Shown one piece after another: positions 9,856 through 16,856 of a stretch of 64,000 nt of DNA. Source of the stretch: Corticimicrobacter populi (GTDB lineage Bacteria > Pseudomonadota > Gammaproteobacteria > Burkholderiales > Burkholderiaceae_B). Location: positions 868,001 through 932,000 of the forward strand of contig NZ_QETA01000001.1 of the NCBI RefSeq assembly GCF_003123725.1. Reading direction: 5' to 3'. The notes beneath the pieces are model-generated. The model worked only from the letters and a program-made list of their open reading frames with translations. It did not search any database and had not been told where the DNA came from. The position numbers were made by a program, and so were the translations under genes. Each line of letters begins with the position of its first letter. The stretch's first letter is position 1.

Positions 9856-10158
9856 ATGCTGCAGGTCACAAACAGCACGATGAAAGATTTTCTGGATAGT
9901 CTCCTGACGGACGTGCAGGCTGCTATCGAGCTTCACCAAAAGGGGCTGCCAGCCCCTTTTTCAATCCGTTTTCTGGGCAACGTGAAGGCCGAGCTGGAAA
10001 AGATGGTGACAATCATGGATCCGCGAATCTATCGGCCCTCGTATCCCCGCTTCGTCCTTGACTGGCCGGAAGATTCGGCCCTGGGAGACAGGTTGCTTTC
10101 TGCGAGTGATCTCTACGGCAGGATCAGGCCGAAAAAGAAACCGGAAGAAGCCAGATAA
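9856..10158 (+). CDS. Small protein of unknown function
   Basis: A 100-residue open frame 30 bases after gdhA. I do not recognise the family. The protein is soluble with no signal or membrane segment, has a central FSIRFLGNVKAELEKM helix-like part and ends in a basic RIRPKKKPEEAR tail. Composition looks coding (balanced residues, no long low-complexity stretch), and GAGG lies five bases before ATG 9856; an alternative ATG is at 9880. A perfect terminator-like hairpin sits inside the frame at 9938-9961. The frame may therefore be a real gene read through gdhA's terminator, or a fortuitous frame around it. Confidence 0.55.
   Translation: MLQVTNSTMKDFLDSLLTDVQAAIELHQKGLPAPFSIRFLGNVKAELEKMVTIMDPRIYRPSYPRFVLDWPEDSALGDRLLSASDLYGRIRPKKKPEEAR
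9938..9961 (+). terminator. Terminator-like hairpin downstream of gdhA, inside the small unknown gene
   Basis: AAAAGGGGCT at 9938-9947 and AGCCCCTTTT at 9951-9960 form a perfect 10-pair stem with a 3-base loop, followed by another T. It has the shape of an intrinsic terminator, 112 bases after the gdhA stop, yet it lies within the reading frame at 9856-10158. The A and T flanks would let it act on either strand. Confidence 0.6.
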
Positions 10159-10164
10159 AAGGCT

Positions 10165-10195
10165 GAAAGCGCTCCATTTGCATGGCAGCGCTTTC
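10165..10195. terminator. Hairpin between convergent genes
   Basis: GAAAGCGCT at 10165-10173 pairs with AGCGCTTTC at 10187-10195. Inside it CCAT pairs with ATGG, with one unpaired base, around a TTGC loop. It sits 6 bases after the small unknown gene and 11 bases after the end of the convergent DUF3298 gene. No long T run follows, so termination strength is uncertain. Confidence 0.5.
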
Positions 10196-10206
10196 TCCAC
10201 ACCAGA

Positions 10207-11073
10207 TCAGCGCGGCAGGTATTCCGGTCGGAATATGCCCTGGAGTTGCGCATATGGAATGGTCAGCTCAGGCTGACCCATCGAGTAGGGCGCGATATCG
10301 TAGGTGTCGTACTTGATGATGGCATGGTCCTCGGCCAGCGCGACATTGTCACTGGGCTGGAAAGGCCAGAGCCGGTTGTACTGCTCGGGCTGCTCTTGCG
10401 CATCGTCATTGTCCGCCAGCCAGCGGGCATGGGCTGCTCGCAAGGCCTGCTCGAAGGCCGGGCGCTGGCCGGGCAGCAGAATGTCGTCGAGCGACAGTAC
10501 CTTGCCGAGGTGGCGATCCCAGTTGAGATATTGCGTGGCGTGCATGCCATGCGCCGCACCGGTCAGATAGTGTCCGCTTTTAAGCTCGGCCACGATCAGC
10601 ACCGGATTGTGGCGCAACAGGCGGGCGTGGAATTCGGACTGATCCATCGGCTGGGCATGCTGCCAGAAATAGTCGCGGTAGGCTTGCAGCGTATCGAAAG
10701 TCTGGCGAGCATCGCCTTCATTTGCCGTCATGTAGGCCAGGGCGTGGTCGATGATGGCATTGAACCTGGGCTCGCCACCGATCTCGAACGACTCCACAGT
10801 AATAGACGGACAACTGCCGCTGCATCCTGGCTTGTCCTGCTTCCAGTTAATGGCCCGCACCTGATCATTGACCAGGGCGGGGCGTGCTTCCGGTGTCACT
10901 GCTGTCGGTGACTGTACTACTTGATCAACGGCAGGTGCCGTCTCAGTCGGCGTTTCGCTGGTACGCACAAGGTCTCGCGGGGCACCACTGGCGCAGGCCC
11001 CCAACAGCATGATGGTCGCGCATACGCTTGCGCACAGGCCCGCACTGCGCAGCGTGACTTGATGGGTATTCAT
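10207..11073 (-). CDS. Lipoprotein with DUF3298 (RsiV-like) domain
   Basis: A 288-residue lipoprotein. The signal peptide ends in the lipobox LLGAC near residue 27. A variable linker rich in T, P, E and V follows, then a domain resembling DUF4163/DUF3298, with YPxxYxTGAAHG-like (HYLTGAAHGMHATQYLNWD) and LSLDDILLPG blocks and the closing ELTIPYAQLQGIFRPEYLPR. In other bacteria this domain occurs in lysozyme-sensing anti-sigma factors (RsiV) and peptidoglycan deacetylase accessories, but here no sigma factor is adjacent. The start is supported by AGGAGG (complement of 11082-11087) eight bases upstream. Function unknown. Confidence 0.8.
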   Translation of the reverse strand: MNTHQVTLRSAGLCASVCATIMLLGACASGAPRDLVRTSETPTETAPAVDQVVQSPTAVTPEARPALVNDQVRAINWKQDKPGCSGSCPSITVESFEIGGEPRFNAIIDHALAYMTANEGDARQTFDTLQAYRDYFWQHAQPMDQSEFHARLLRHNPVLIVAELKSGHYLTGAAHGMHATQYLNWDRHLGKVLSLDDILLPGQRPAFEQALRAAHARWLADNDDAQEQPEQYNRLWPFQPSDNVALAEDHAIIKYDTYDIAPYSMGQPELTIPYAQLQGIFRPEYLPR

Positions 11074-11096
11074 GGCAGGTTCCTCCTGGTTTCGAC

Positions 11097-11740
11097 TCAG
11101 GCCACCCGGGCCACCGCGGCCTCGCCCTTGTCATAGGCCCGGCGCGTTGCATCACGCTGTGCAATGCTATCGAACCAGCGCTTGAGGTTGGGAAAGTCAT
11201 TCAAGTCCTGACGCTGGGTTCGTGCGGCACGATCCATGGGTAGCAGGCCATGTCGGCGATCGAATAGGCATTGCCGGTAATGAAATCGCGGTTTTCCAGA
11301 CGGCGGTCGAGCACGCCATAGAGGCGGGCGGTTTCCTTGACGTAGCGATCGATGGCGTATTCGATCTTGACGGGGGCAAAAGTCCCGAAATGGTGATTCT
11401 GGCCTGCCATCGGCCCGAGACCGCCCATCTGCCAGAACAGCCATTGCAGCGTTTCCGTCCGCACGCGGATGTCTGTGGACAGGAAACTGCCGGTTTTCTC
11501 AGCAAGGTAGAGCAGGATGGCTCCGGACTCGAAGAGGCTGATGGGGGCACCACCGTCAGTGGGATCGTGGTCCACGATGGCCGGAATGCGGTTGTTGGGC
11601 GCGATCCTGAGAAAATCGGGCCGGAACTGTTCGCCTGTGCCGATGTTGATGGGGTGGATGGCATAGGGCAGGCCGGCCTCTTCGAGGAAGAGCGTGATCT
11701 TGTGGCCGTTGGGGGTGCTCCAGTAATACAGGTCTATCAT
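11097..11740 (-). pseudogene. Glutathione S-transferase (YfcG/GstB-like), disrupted by a one-base frameshift
   Basis: The first 179 codons from ATG 11740 read as an intact GST: N-terminal thioredoxin-like half (MIDLYYWSTPNGHKITLFLEEAGLPY, NNRIPAIVDHD, SLFESGAILLYLAEKTG) and a helical C-terminal half with DMACYPWIVPHE. The frame then ends at 11201 after PSVRT. A second frame, one base off, continues QRQDLNDFPNLKRWFDSIAQRDATRRAY and stops at 11097, which is exactly the expected GST C-terminus. The span is 644 bases, one short of 215 codons, so a single base is missing near 11213-11222. It could be a true mutation or a sequencing error. The truncated product would lack the last helix. Confidence 0.85.
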
Positions 11741-11790
11741 GCTAAATCCTTATCGGTCAGGCGAAATTTGCCCAGCTGTTGCAGCCGATA

Positions 11791-12285
11791 CTATACCGTC
11801 TCGGCCAGCAGGCGCTCTATCTCCGCCTCCAGGGCCGCCGGGCGCGTCGCAGGAGCATGCCGGGAGACAGGCTGGCCGTGCCGGTTCACGAGAAATTTGG
11901 TGAAATTCCACTTGATCGCCTGCGTGCCCAGCAGGCCCGGGCAGGACTGCCTGAGCCAGGCAAAGAGCGGATCGGCAGCGGCTCCGTTGACCTCGACCTT
12001 GGCGCACATCTGGAATGACACCCCGTAGTCGAGGCTGCAGAACGAGGCGATCTCGTCGGCGCTGCCAGGCTCCTGGCCGCCAAACTGATTGCAGGGAAAT
12101 CCCAGTATGGTCAGCCCCTGGGCGTGCCAGCGTTCATGCAGTGCCTGCAGTTCCCGGTACTGGGGTGTGAAGCCGCATTTCGAGGCAACATTGACGATCA
12201 GGACGACACGGCCGCGATAGGTAGACAATGGGCAGGGCTGCCCTTGCAGGGTCTGGACTTCGAAGTCATAGAGGGTATGTGTCAT
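11791..12285 (-). CDS. Glutathione peroxidase (cysteine type)
   Basis: A 164-residue thiol peroxidase of the GPx family, reducing hydrogen or organic peroxides using glutathione or, more often in bacteria, thioredoxin. The catalytic cysteine is C37 in NVASKCGFTPQY; the other catalytic residues Q71 (FPCNQFGGQEP) and W126/N127 (IKWNFTKF) are present. The codon at C37 is TGC, so this is not a selenoprotein. The start ATG at 12285 has GGAG nine bases upstream and gives the usual length. It lies 50 bases before the start of the GST gene on the same strand and is divergent from the TPR-ArsC gene, making a small thiol-redox cluster. Confidence 0.93.
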   Translation of the reverse strand: MTHTLYDFEVQTLQGQPCPLSTYRGRVVLIVNVASKCGFTPQYRELQALHERWHAQGLTILGFPCNQFGGQEPGSADEIASFCSLDYGVSFQMCAKVEVNGAAADPLFAWLRQSCPGLLGTQAIKWNFTKFLVNRHGQPVSRHAPATRPAALEAEIERLLAETV

Positions 12286-12376
12286 GAAGCGAAAACTCCG
12301 TGCTGATGACGCCCGGCGATGCGGCGGGGAAGGGGTATGATACGTCGAAACAGCAAGTACCACCGGAGCATCCGAC

Positions 12377-13042
12377 ATGAGCGATATCATCGAACGCCTG
12401 CAATCCACGCTGGCCAGCGGCAAGGACGGCCTGCTGGTTCGTTTCGGGCTGGGCCAGGCCCTGGTCGAGCACGAGCGCTTCGAAGAGGCCGCCGAACACC
12501 TGCAGGCGGCCCTGGCATTCGATGAAAAGCATTCCGCTTCCTGGCTGTGGCTGGGCAAGGCACTGGAAGGTCAGGGCAAGCTGGCCCAGGCCGTGCGGGC
12601 CTGGGAGTCGGGCCTGAGCGTGGCGCAGGCGCAGGGCGATCAGCAGATCGTGCGCATGCTGGAGGTGTTCCTCAAACGCCACCAGGGCAAGATCCCGCGC
12701 CCGACGATCTATCACAATCCGGTCTGCGGCACGTCGCGCAAGGTACTGCAGATCCTGCGCGATTACGGTACCGATCCCATCGTGGTGGAATACCTGCGTG
12801 ACACGCCTTCGCGCCATACCCTGGCCGGCCTGCTGGCACAGGCGGGGCTGACGCCTCGCGAAGCCATCCGCAGCAAGGAAGAACTGTATAAAGTGCTGGG
12901 ACTGGATGCGCCCGAGATCACGGACGAACAGCTGCTGGATGCCATGGCCGAAAATGCCATCCTGATCAATCGCCCGTTTGTCTCGACCCAGGCCGGCACG
13001 AGGCTGTGCCGGCCTGCCGAAGTGGTGTTCGAAATTCTCTGA
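12377..13042 (+). CDS. TPR-arsenate reductase (ArsC) fusion protein
   Basis: One uninterrupted 221-residue frame carries two modules. Residues 1-105 form a tetratricopeptide-like helical region (LVRFGLGQALVEHERFEEAAEHLQAAL, then WLWLGKALEGQGKLAQAVRAW). Residues 109-221 form a complete glutaredoxin-dependent arsenate reductase of the E. coli plasmid R773 ArsC family. The catalytic cysteine is C117 in YHNPVCGTSR; the arginines matching R60, R94 and R107 of R773 ArsC are at R165, R199 and R212, with identical spacing. ArsC reduces arsenate to arsenite. No ars operon genes (arsB, arsR) are nearby. GGAG at 12363-12366 supports the start. Separate TPR and ArsC genes are what I would expect in relatives, so the fusion is notable. 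Confidence 0.88.
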   Translation: MSDIIERLQSTLASGKDGLLVRFGLGQALVEHERFEEAAEHLQAALAFDEKHSASWLWLGKALEGQGKLAQAVRAWESGLSVAQAQGDQQIVRMLEVFLKRHQGKIPRPTIYHNPVCGTSRKVLQILRDYGTDPIVVEYLRDTPSRHTLAGLLAQAGLTPREAIRSKEELYKVLGLDAPEITDEQLLDAMAENAILINRPFVSTQAGTRLCRPAEVVFEIL

Positions 13043-13045
13043 TCG

Positions 13046-13423
13046 TCAGACAGCAGAGGCACTGGGTGGCATGGCCTCGCGTGCGGCCAGGAATTCACTC
13101 CAGGTTTCCTTGAGCAGCCAGGCCAGCATTTTCCGGCGCAAGACCAGCCACCTTTTCATGCAGGCACCCGCATCCTCAGCCTGCATGATTTTTGCCTGTG
13201 CCTCTTGCCATAACCAGTCCGGATCATAGCCTGCCCACTCAGGCGCTGTGGCGAAGTAGGCGCTCCACAACACGGGAGCCACCCACTCGAGCAGAGCTGT
13301 TTCGAGATAGGGCAAATCGACATCGCGAGTCGCCCGTACCAAATAGGCGTAATCCGTTTCGGTATCGAGAAAAATTTCCGACAGGATGATGACCAGTTCC
13401 CTGTCGGTGGGTCTGCCTGTCAT
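13046..13423 (-). CDS. Hypothetical protein, possibly DUF7079-like
   Basis: A 125-residue soluble protein with no signal or membrane segment. The block LSEIFLDTETDYAYLVR, then WVAPVLWSAYFATAPEWAGYDPDWL, recalls small proteins labelled DUF7079, but I recall this only loosely. Aromatic and acidic residues dominate and the predicted structure is helical. The ATG at 13423 is chosen because it lies just past the doxX stop (7 bases between); starting at 13546 would overlap doxX by over 100 bases. It converges on the TPR-ArsC gene with 3 bases between the stops. Function unknown. Confidence 0.65.
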   Translation of the reverse strand: MTGRPTDRELVIILSEIFLDTETDYAYLVRATRDVDLPYLETALLEWVAPVLWSAYFATAPEWAGYDPDWLWQEAQAKIMQAEDAGACMKRWLVLRRKMLAWLLKETWSEFLAAREAMPPSASAV

Positions 13424-13430
13424 CGTCGGG

Positions 13431-13826
13431 TCAGTCGTAGCGGCTGTTGCCCATGCTGTAGCGCCCGGCCCCCAGCAGGAAGATGGACAGGGCACCGAAC
13501 AGGAACATGCCCTGCAGCTCCAGGGCCCAGCCTCCTGAGCGGTCAATAGACAGCAACTGACCCGTATGCGCCAGATAGAATGCCATCAGCATGTGCACGA
13601 CCACGATCAGTGCCGCCGGGCGCGTGAACAGGCCGATGATCAGGAGCAGGGGGGCCACGACCTCGCCCACATAGGCACCATAGGCGAAAAATTCGGGCCA
13701 GCCGCGCGCGGCCAACATCCCCATGATGCCCTGCACGCCGTGCGTGAGCTTGTGCAGTCCGTGCAATAGCAACAGGCCGCCTACCGAGAGGCGCAGCACA
13801 AGTTTTCCGGCGTGATCGTACGACAT
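13431..13826 (-). CDS. DoxX family membrane protein
   Basis: A 131-residue inner-membrane protein with four hydrophobic segments (about residues 7-26, 46-67, 70-88 and 105-121). The N-terminal LVLRLSVGGLLLLHGLHKLTHG and GLFTRPAALIVVVHMLMAFY blocks are typical of DoxX. Family members include the small subunit relatives of thiosulfate:quinone oxidoreductase, and others are linked to redox stress complexes. It lies 86 bases after the sulfide:quinone reductase gene on the same strand, which suggests, without proving, a link to sulfide or persulfide metabolism. Confidence 0.85.
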   Translation of the reverse strand: MSYDHAGKLVLRLSVGGLLLLHGLHKLTHGVQGIMGMLAARGWPEFFAYGAYVGEVVAPLLLIIGLFTRPAALIVVVHMLMAFYLAHTGQLLSIDRSGGWALELQGMFLFGALSIFLLGAGRYSMGNSRYD

Positions 13827-13912
13827 AACGGGTTCCGTCCTTGTTTCATGAAGTGGCAGAATCTGGCGGCATTCCTGCGTCGGCAGGTACTGGCACCCGT
13901 ATAGTAATACGA

Positions 13913-15196
13913 TCAGGGCTGGATTGTCGGCAGGGTATCCGGGTAGTTTCGTGGGGTGTGCTGCGCCGGGCGGCTGCGGCCCTTAAGCAGGATGTTCCAG
14001 TAATAGAAGGGAAAATAGAATTTCTTGAGCCAGCCATAGCGGCGCCGTGGCACGCGAGGATCAAGCGACAGGGTAGGGGTGATCACGCCGCCGTAGGTGA
14101 ACTCCGCCAGCAGCACGCGCTCGGCCGAGGTGGTCACCGGGCATCCCGCGTAGCCATCATAGGCCGCCGTCAAGGGCTTGCCATCGAGCCTGGCGAGAAG
14201 ATTGGCTGCCACGACCGGGGCTTGCTCCTTGATGGCGGCTGCAGTCTTGCTGTTGGGTGTCGAAGTGGCATCGCCCAGGCCAAAGATGTCGGCATAGCGG
14301 GCATGTTGCAGGGTGTGCTTGTCGATATCGAGCCAGCCACCGCCATCGCCAAGGCCGCTTTCACGGATGAAAGCCGGCGCGCTCTGTGGTGGCACGACAT
14401 GGAGCAGATCGAAATGGACGTCTTCCCGCTGGGTCTGGCCATCGACTGTGGTTTCGAAGGTGGCAATGCGCGCCGGGCCATCGACCGCCACCAGGTGACG
14501 GCCAAAATGCGGCTGCGCCTTGTAGTGGGCAATCACCTGTTCCAGCGCCCTGGCGTAGAAAGGTACGCCGAACAGGGCTCCTGTGCCGGTATAGAAATGC
14601 AGTTCGGCGGTTTGCTGCCTGCGACGCAGATGATCTGCTGCAAGATAGAGCGCCTTCTGTGGGGCTCCCGGGCATTTCACGGCAGTGGCAGGCTGGGTAA
14701 ACAGGGCCGTGCCACCCTTGAAATTGCGCAGCAGTTCCCAGGTGTACGGAGCAAGATCATAGCGATAGTTGCTGGTCACGCCATTCTGTCCCAGCGTTTC
14801 GGACAAGCCTGCAATTTTGTCCCAATCCAGATGGATGCCGGCCGCAATGACCAGTGCCTGGTATCCGATCCGCCGGCCATCAGCCAGTATGGCCAGTTTG
14901 TTGTCGGCATCGATATGGGTGATGGCCTGAGCAACGTGCTCAATGCCGGATGGCAGCAGGGTACGCGTTGCGCGGCGAGTCTGCTCGGGCTTGAACAATC
15001 CGGCACCGACCAGCGTCCAGGCCGGTTGATAGTAATGCTGCTCGGCCGGATCGATGATGGCGACACCCAGATCGGGACGGGCGCGTTTCAGTTGTGCAGC
15101 TACGGCGATGCCGGCGGAGCCGGCACCGACGATGACAACGGCATGGCGGCTATCTGGGGTGGTGGAAAGCGAATGCTGCTCGGTTGTTTGGCTCAT
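13913..15196 (-). CDS. sqr: Sulfide:quinone oxidoreductase-like FAD protein (type II SQR)
   Basis: A 427-residue FAD-dependent pyridine-nucleotide-disulfide oxidoreductase closest to type II SQR, which oxidises sulfide at the membrane surface and passes electrons to quinone. The dinucleotide motif VIVGAGSAGIAVAAQLKR is at residues about 20-38. KCPGAPQKALYLAADHLRR holds one redox cysteine, and DIFGLGDATSTPNSKTAAAI is the second FAD-binding block. YAGCPVTTS and a C-terminal amphipathic region with KKFYFPFYYWNILLKGR complete the pattern. No clear Shine-Dalgarno precedes ATG 15196; instead a 23-base dyad lies 9-31 bases upstream. doxX and a small unknown gene follow. No rhodanese or persulfide dioxygenase is adjacent. 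Confidence 0.87.
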   Translation of the reverse strand: MSQTTEQHSLSTTPDSRHAVVIVGAGSAGIAVAAQLKRARPDLGVAIIDPAEQHYYQPAWTLVGAGLFKPEQTRRATRTLLPSGIEHVAQAITHIDADNKLAILADGRRIGYQALVIAAGIHLDWDKIAGLSETLGQNGVTSNYRYDLAPYTWELLRNFKGGTALFTQPATAVKCPGAPQKALYLAADHLRRRQQTAELHFYTGTGALFGVPFYARALEQVIAHYKAQPHFGRHLVAVDGPARIATFETTVDGQTQREDVHFDLLHVVPPQSAPAFIRESGLGDGGGWLDIDKHTLQHARYADIFGLGDATSTPNSKTAAAIKEQAPVVAANLLARLDGKPLTAAYDGYAGCPVTTSAERVLLAEFTYGGVITPTLSLDPRVPRRRYGWLKKFYFPFYYWNILLKGRSRPAQHTPRNYPDTLPTIQP

Positions 15197-15204
15197 GATA
15201 TTTT

Positions 15205-15227
15205 TTGACTATTGCAATGATTGTCAA
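15205..15227 (-). promoter_or_regulatory. Imperfect dyad upstream of sqr (candidate operator)
   Basis: Arms TTGACTAT (15205-15212) and ATTGTCAA (15220-15227) are inverted with seven of eight bases matching, around a centre that itself contains ATTGCAAT. The element starts 9 bases before the sqr start codon, within AT-rich DNA, so a bound repressor would cover the initiation region. It shares the 11-mer TGACTATTGCA with a separate dyad before ridA (43577-43612). Confidence 0.4.
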
Positions 15228-15408
15228 TTCTAATCCTGATGTTTTATAACCAAACAATCCAAAAATAATACGCTTATGCGAAATTATTTATATAAAACTG
15301 GATCGCTACAATGCTCATAAGCATGCATAAAACGCATGACGTGTAGTGCCAGCAGACGATATGCATTGACCGTAGCCGCTGCTGTGAAAAAGATAGATCC
15401 AATGAAAA

Positions 15409-15969
15409 ATGACCCAGAACAGCCTGATACTTGAGGCGCCATATGGACAGATCACGCTTGTTGATGACCCATCGCACGTGTTTGGATCTGTCGATAACCT
15501 GCAGCACTACGACCAGGCTTTCTGGCTGGGTAGCGGAGAAATGTCCAGACGTCCATCCTTGATCCACGGCCTGTATTTCGACGATGGCCGATCCATTGTG
15601 CTGGTAGCGGATGGGGGTTGCAGCACAGTCCATCGTCATTCGGCCGTTGTCGTAAAAGACGTCGTGTATCTGTGCGTGGGCAATCGAGTGGCGGCCCTGG
15701 GCCTGAGACATGCCGATCTGTGTTGGGTGCGTGAGGTCGATACTGCAACGTGCTTTGGCGTGCATTGGGTTGCCGCACGACAGGCATTGATCACGCATGG
15801 CGAACTGACGATTGGCTGCCTGTCGCTGGCAGGCGATATCCGCTGGTACACGGGAGGCCGCGATATCTTTATGGGAGAAGTCCGATGCATGCCTGAGCAT
15901 ATCGAGGCAGTAGACTTCAACCAGGAGGTCTATCGGTTCGACTATCTCACCGGTCAAATATTCGCATAA
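15409..15969 (+). CDS. Hypothetical protein, unknown family
   Basis: A 186-residue protein that I do not recognise. It is rich in beta-type residues, with repeated short strands (GQITLVDDPSHVFG, LYFDDGRSIVLVAD, VVVKDVVYLCVGNRVAALGL) reminiscent of beta-propeller blades, and no signal peptide or membrane segment. Six cysteines are spread along the chain without a metal-site pattern. It is flanked by AT-rich DNA on both sides (15197-15408 and 15970-16073) and its own base composition looks lower in GC than its neighbours, which is compatible with acquisition from elsewhere. It is divergent from sqr; no ribosome-binding site is obvious. Coding status is likely but not certain. Confidence 0.6.
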   Translation: MTQNSLILEAPYGQITLVDDPSHVFGSVDNLQHYDQAFWLGSGEMSRRPSLIHGLYFDDGRSIVLVADGGCSTVHRHSAVVVKDVVYLCVGNRVAALGLRHADLCWVREVDTATCFGVHWVAARQALITHGELTIGCLSLAGDIRWYTGGRDIFMGEVRCMPEHIEAVDFNQEVYRFDYLTGQIFA

Positions 15970-16073
15970 TGTATATTATGTCAAATTAATGACGAAACAA
16001 AACACGGAGGTGTACAAGCCGCCGCCTACATGCTTGAATAAGGTTCCCCTCCACAACCAAGGATGGATGTACC

Positions 16074-16625
16074 ATGAGCCAATACCGCATTGCCGTCATC
16101 GTCGGCAGCCTGCGCAAGGACTCCTTCAACAAGAAGCTCGCCCATGCCGTGGCAAAGCTGGCACCGCCCGAGTTCACTTTCGAACAGGTCGAGATCGGCA
16201 ACCTACCGCTCTACAACCAGGATGACGATGCCCAGACCTCTGATGTCGTGCTGCGCTTCAAGGAGAAGATCCAGGCTGCAGACGGTTTGCTGTTCGTCAC
16301 GCCCGAGTACAACCGTTCGATTCCCGGCGTGCTGAAAAATGCGCTCGACCAGGGATCTCGTCCGTATGGCAAGAATGTCTGGGCCGGCAAGCCGGGCGGC
16401 GTGATCGGGATTTCCATTGGTGCCATTGGTACGGCGCTGGCGCAGCAGCACCTGCGCAACGTACTGGTGTTCCTGGATGTGCCCACGCTGGCACAGCCTG
16501 AAATCTTCCTGCAAGCCAAGGAAGGCTTCTTCGAAGCCGATGGCAGCATCGGTGCCGGCAGCAAGGATTTCGTACAGAACTGGGTCAATCGCTACGCCGA
16601 CTGGGTGCGCAAGCACAAGGCCTGA
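16074..16625 (+). CDS. NADPH-dependent FMN reductase / quinone reductase (ChrR-like)
   Basis: A 183-residue flavodoxin-fold reductase. IAVIVGSLRKDSFNKKLA at residues 5-22 binds the FMN phosphate, and LFVTPEYNRSIPGVLKNALDQ is the second FMN-binding loop, typical of the ChrR/YieF and azoreductase-like group. Members reduce FMN, quinones, azo dyes or chromate; the physiological role is usually two-electron quinone reduction that avoids superoxide. AAGGA lies upstream of ATG 16074. The gene is alone on its transcript and ends before a strong bidirectional terminator. Confidence 0.88.
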   Translation: MSQYRIAVIVGSLRKDSFNKKLAHAVAKLAPPEFTFEQVEIGNLPLYNQDDDAQTSDVVLRFKEKIQAADGLLFVTPEYNRSIPGVLKNALDQGSRPYGKNVWAGKPGGVIGISIGAIGTALAQQHLRNVLVFLDVPTLAQPEIFLQAKEGFFEADGSIGAGSKDFVQNWVNRYADWVRKHKA

Positions 16626-16647
16626 TCCACCAGCCATCATTTGAATG

Positions 16648-16684
16648 AAAAAAGCCGCCGGATTTTGGTTCCGGCGGCTTTTTT
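16648..16684. terminator. Strong bidirectional intrinsic terminator
   Basis: GCCGCCGGA at 16654-16662 pairs with TCCGGCGGC at 16670-16678 around a 7-base loop. Six A precede the stem and six T follow it, so it can stop transcription on both strands. It lies 22 bases after the FMN reductase gene and also faces the end of the convergent maeB. Confidence 0.88.
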
Positions 16685-16686
16685 GT

Positions 16687-16766
16687 CGCCGGGCCGCCCC
16701 AAGACAAAAAGCGGCCCCTTGGGGGGCAGCGCCGGAGCGCAGCGACAAGCGTGGGGGTATTTTTTG
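16687..16766. repeat. GC-rich intergenic element with internal dyad
   Basis: A roughly 80-base stretch between the terminator and maeB. It contains CCCCAAG at 16697-16703 and its complement CTTGGGG at 16718-16724, then a GC-rich run ending GTGGGGG before a T-rich tail. It resembles dispersed intergenic repeats that I recall from Burkholderiales genomes (GCCCC...TTGGGG cores). Only one copy is visible in this window, so the repeat status rests on memory, not on a search. Confidence 0.4.
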
Positions 16767-16856
16767 ATGGTTACTCTGCCCAAATGATGCGATCACGACG
16801 AGCCAGCAGCAGAAAGCAGGGCAGCGTGTGCTGCCCCACCCTCTTCTTCAGATGCC

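Noticed and set aside
9856-9879. ATG 9880 as start of the small unknown gene
   Set aside because: It has no ribosome-binding site within range, while GAGG lies just before ATG 9856.
8644-9939. A 431-residue open frame antisense to gdhA
   Set aside because: The gdhA motifs on the opposite strand leave no room for a second gene, and the antisense protein has no known domain.
11791-12285. Selenocysteine in glutathione peroxidase
   Set aside because: The catalytic position is encoded by TGC (cysteine), not TGA.
13841-15208. A 455-residue open frame on the plus strand through sqr
   Set aside because: The SQR motifs are on the minus strand; this frame is a shadow.
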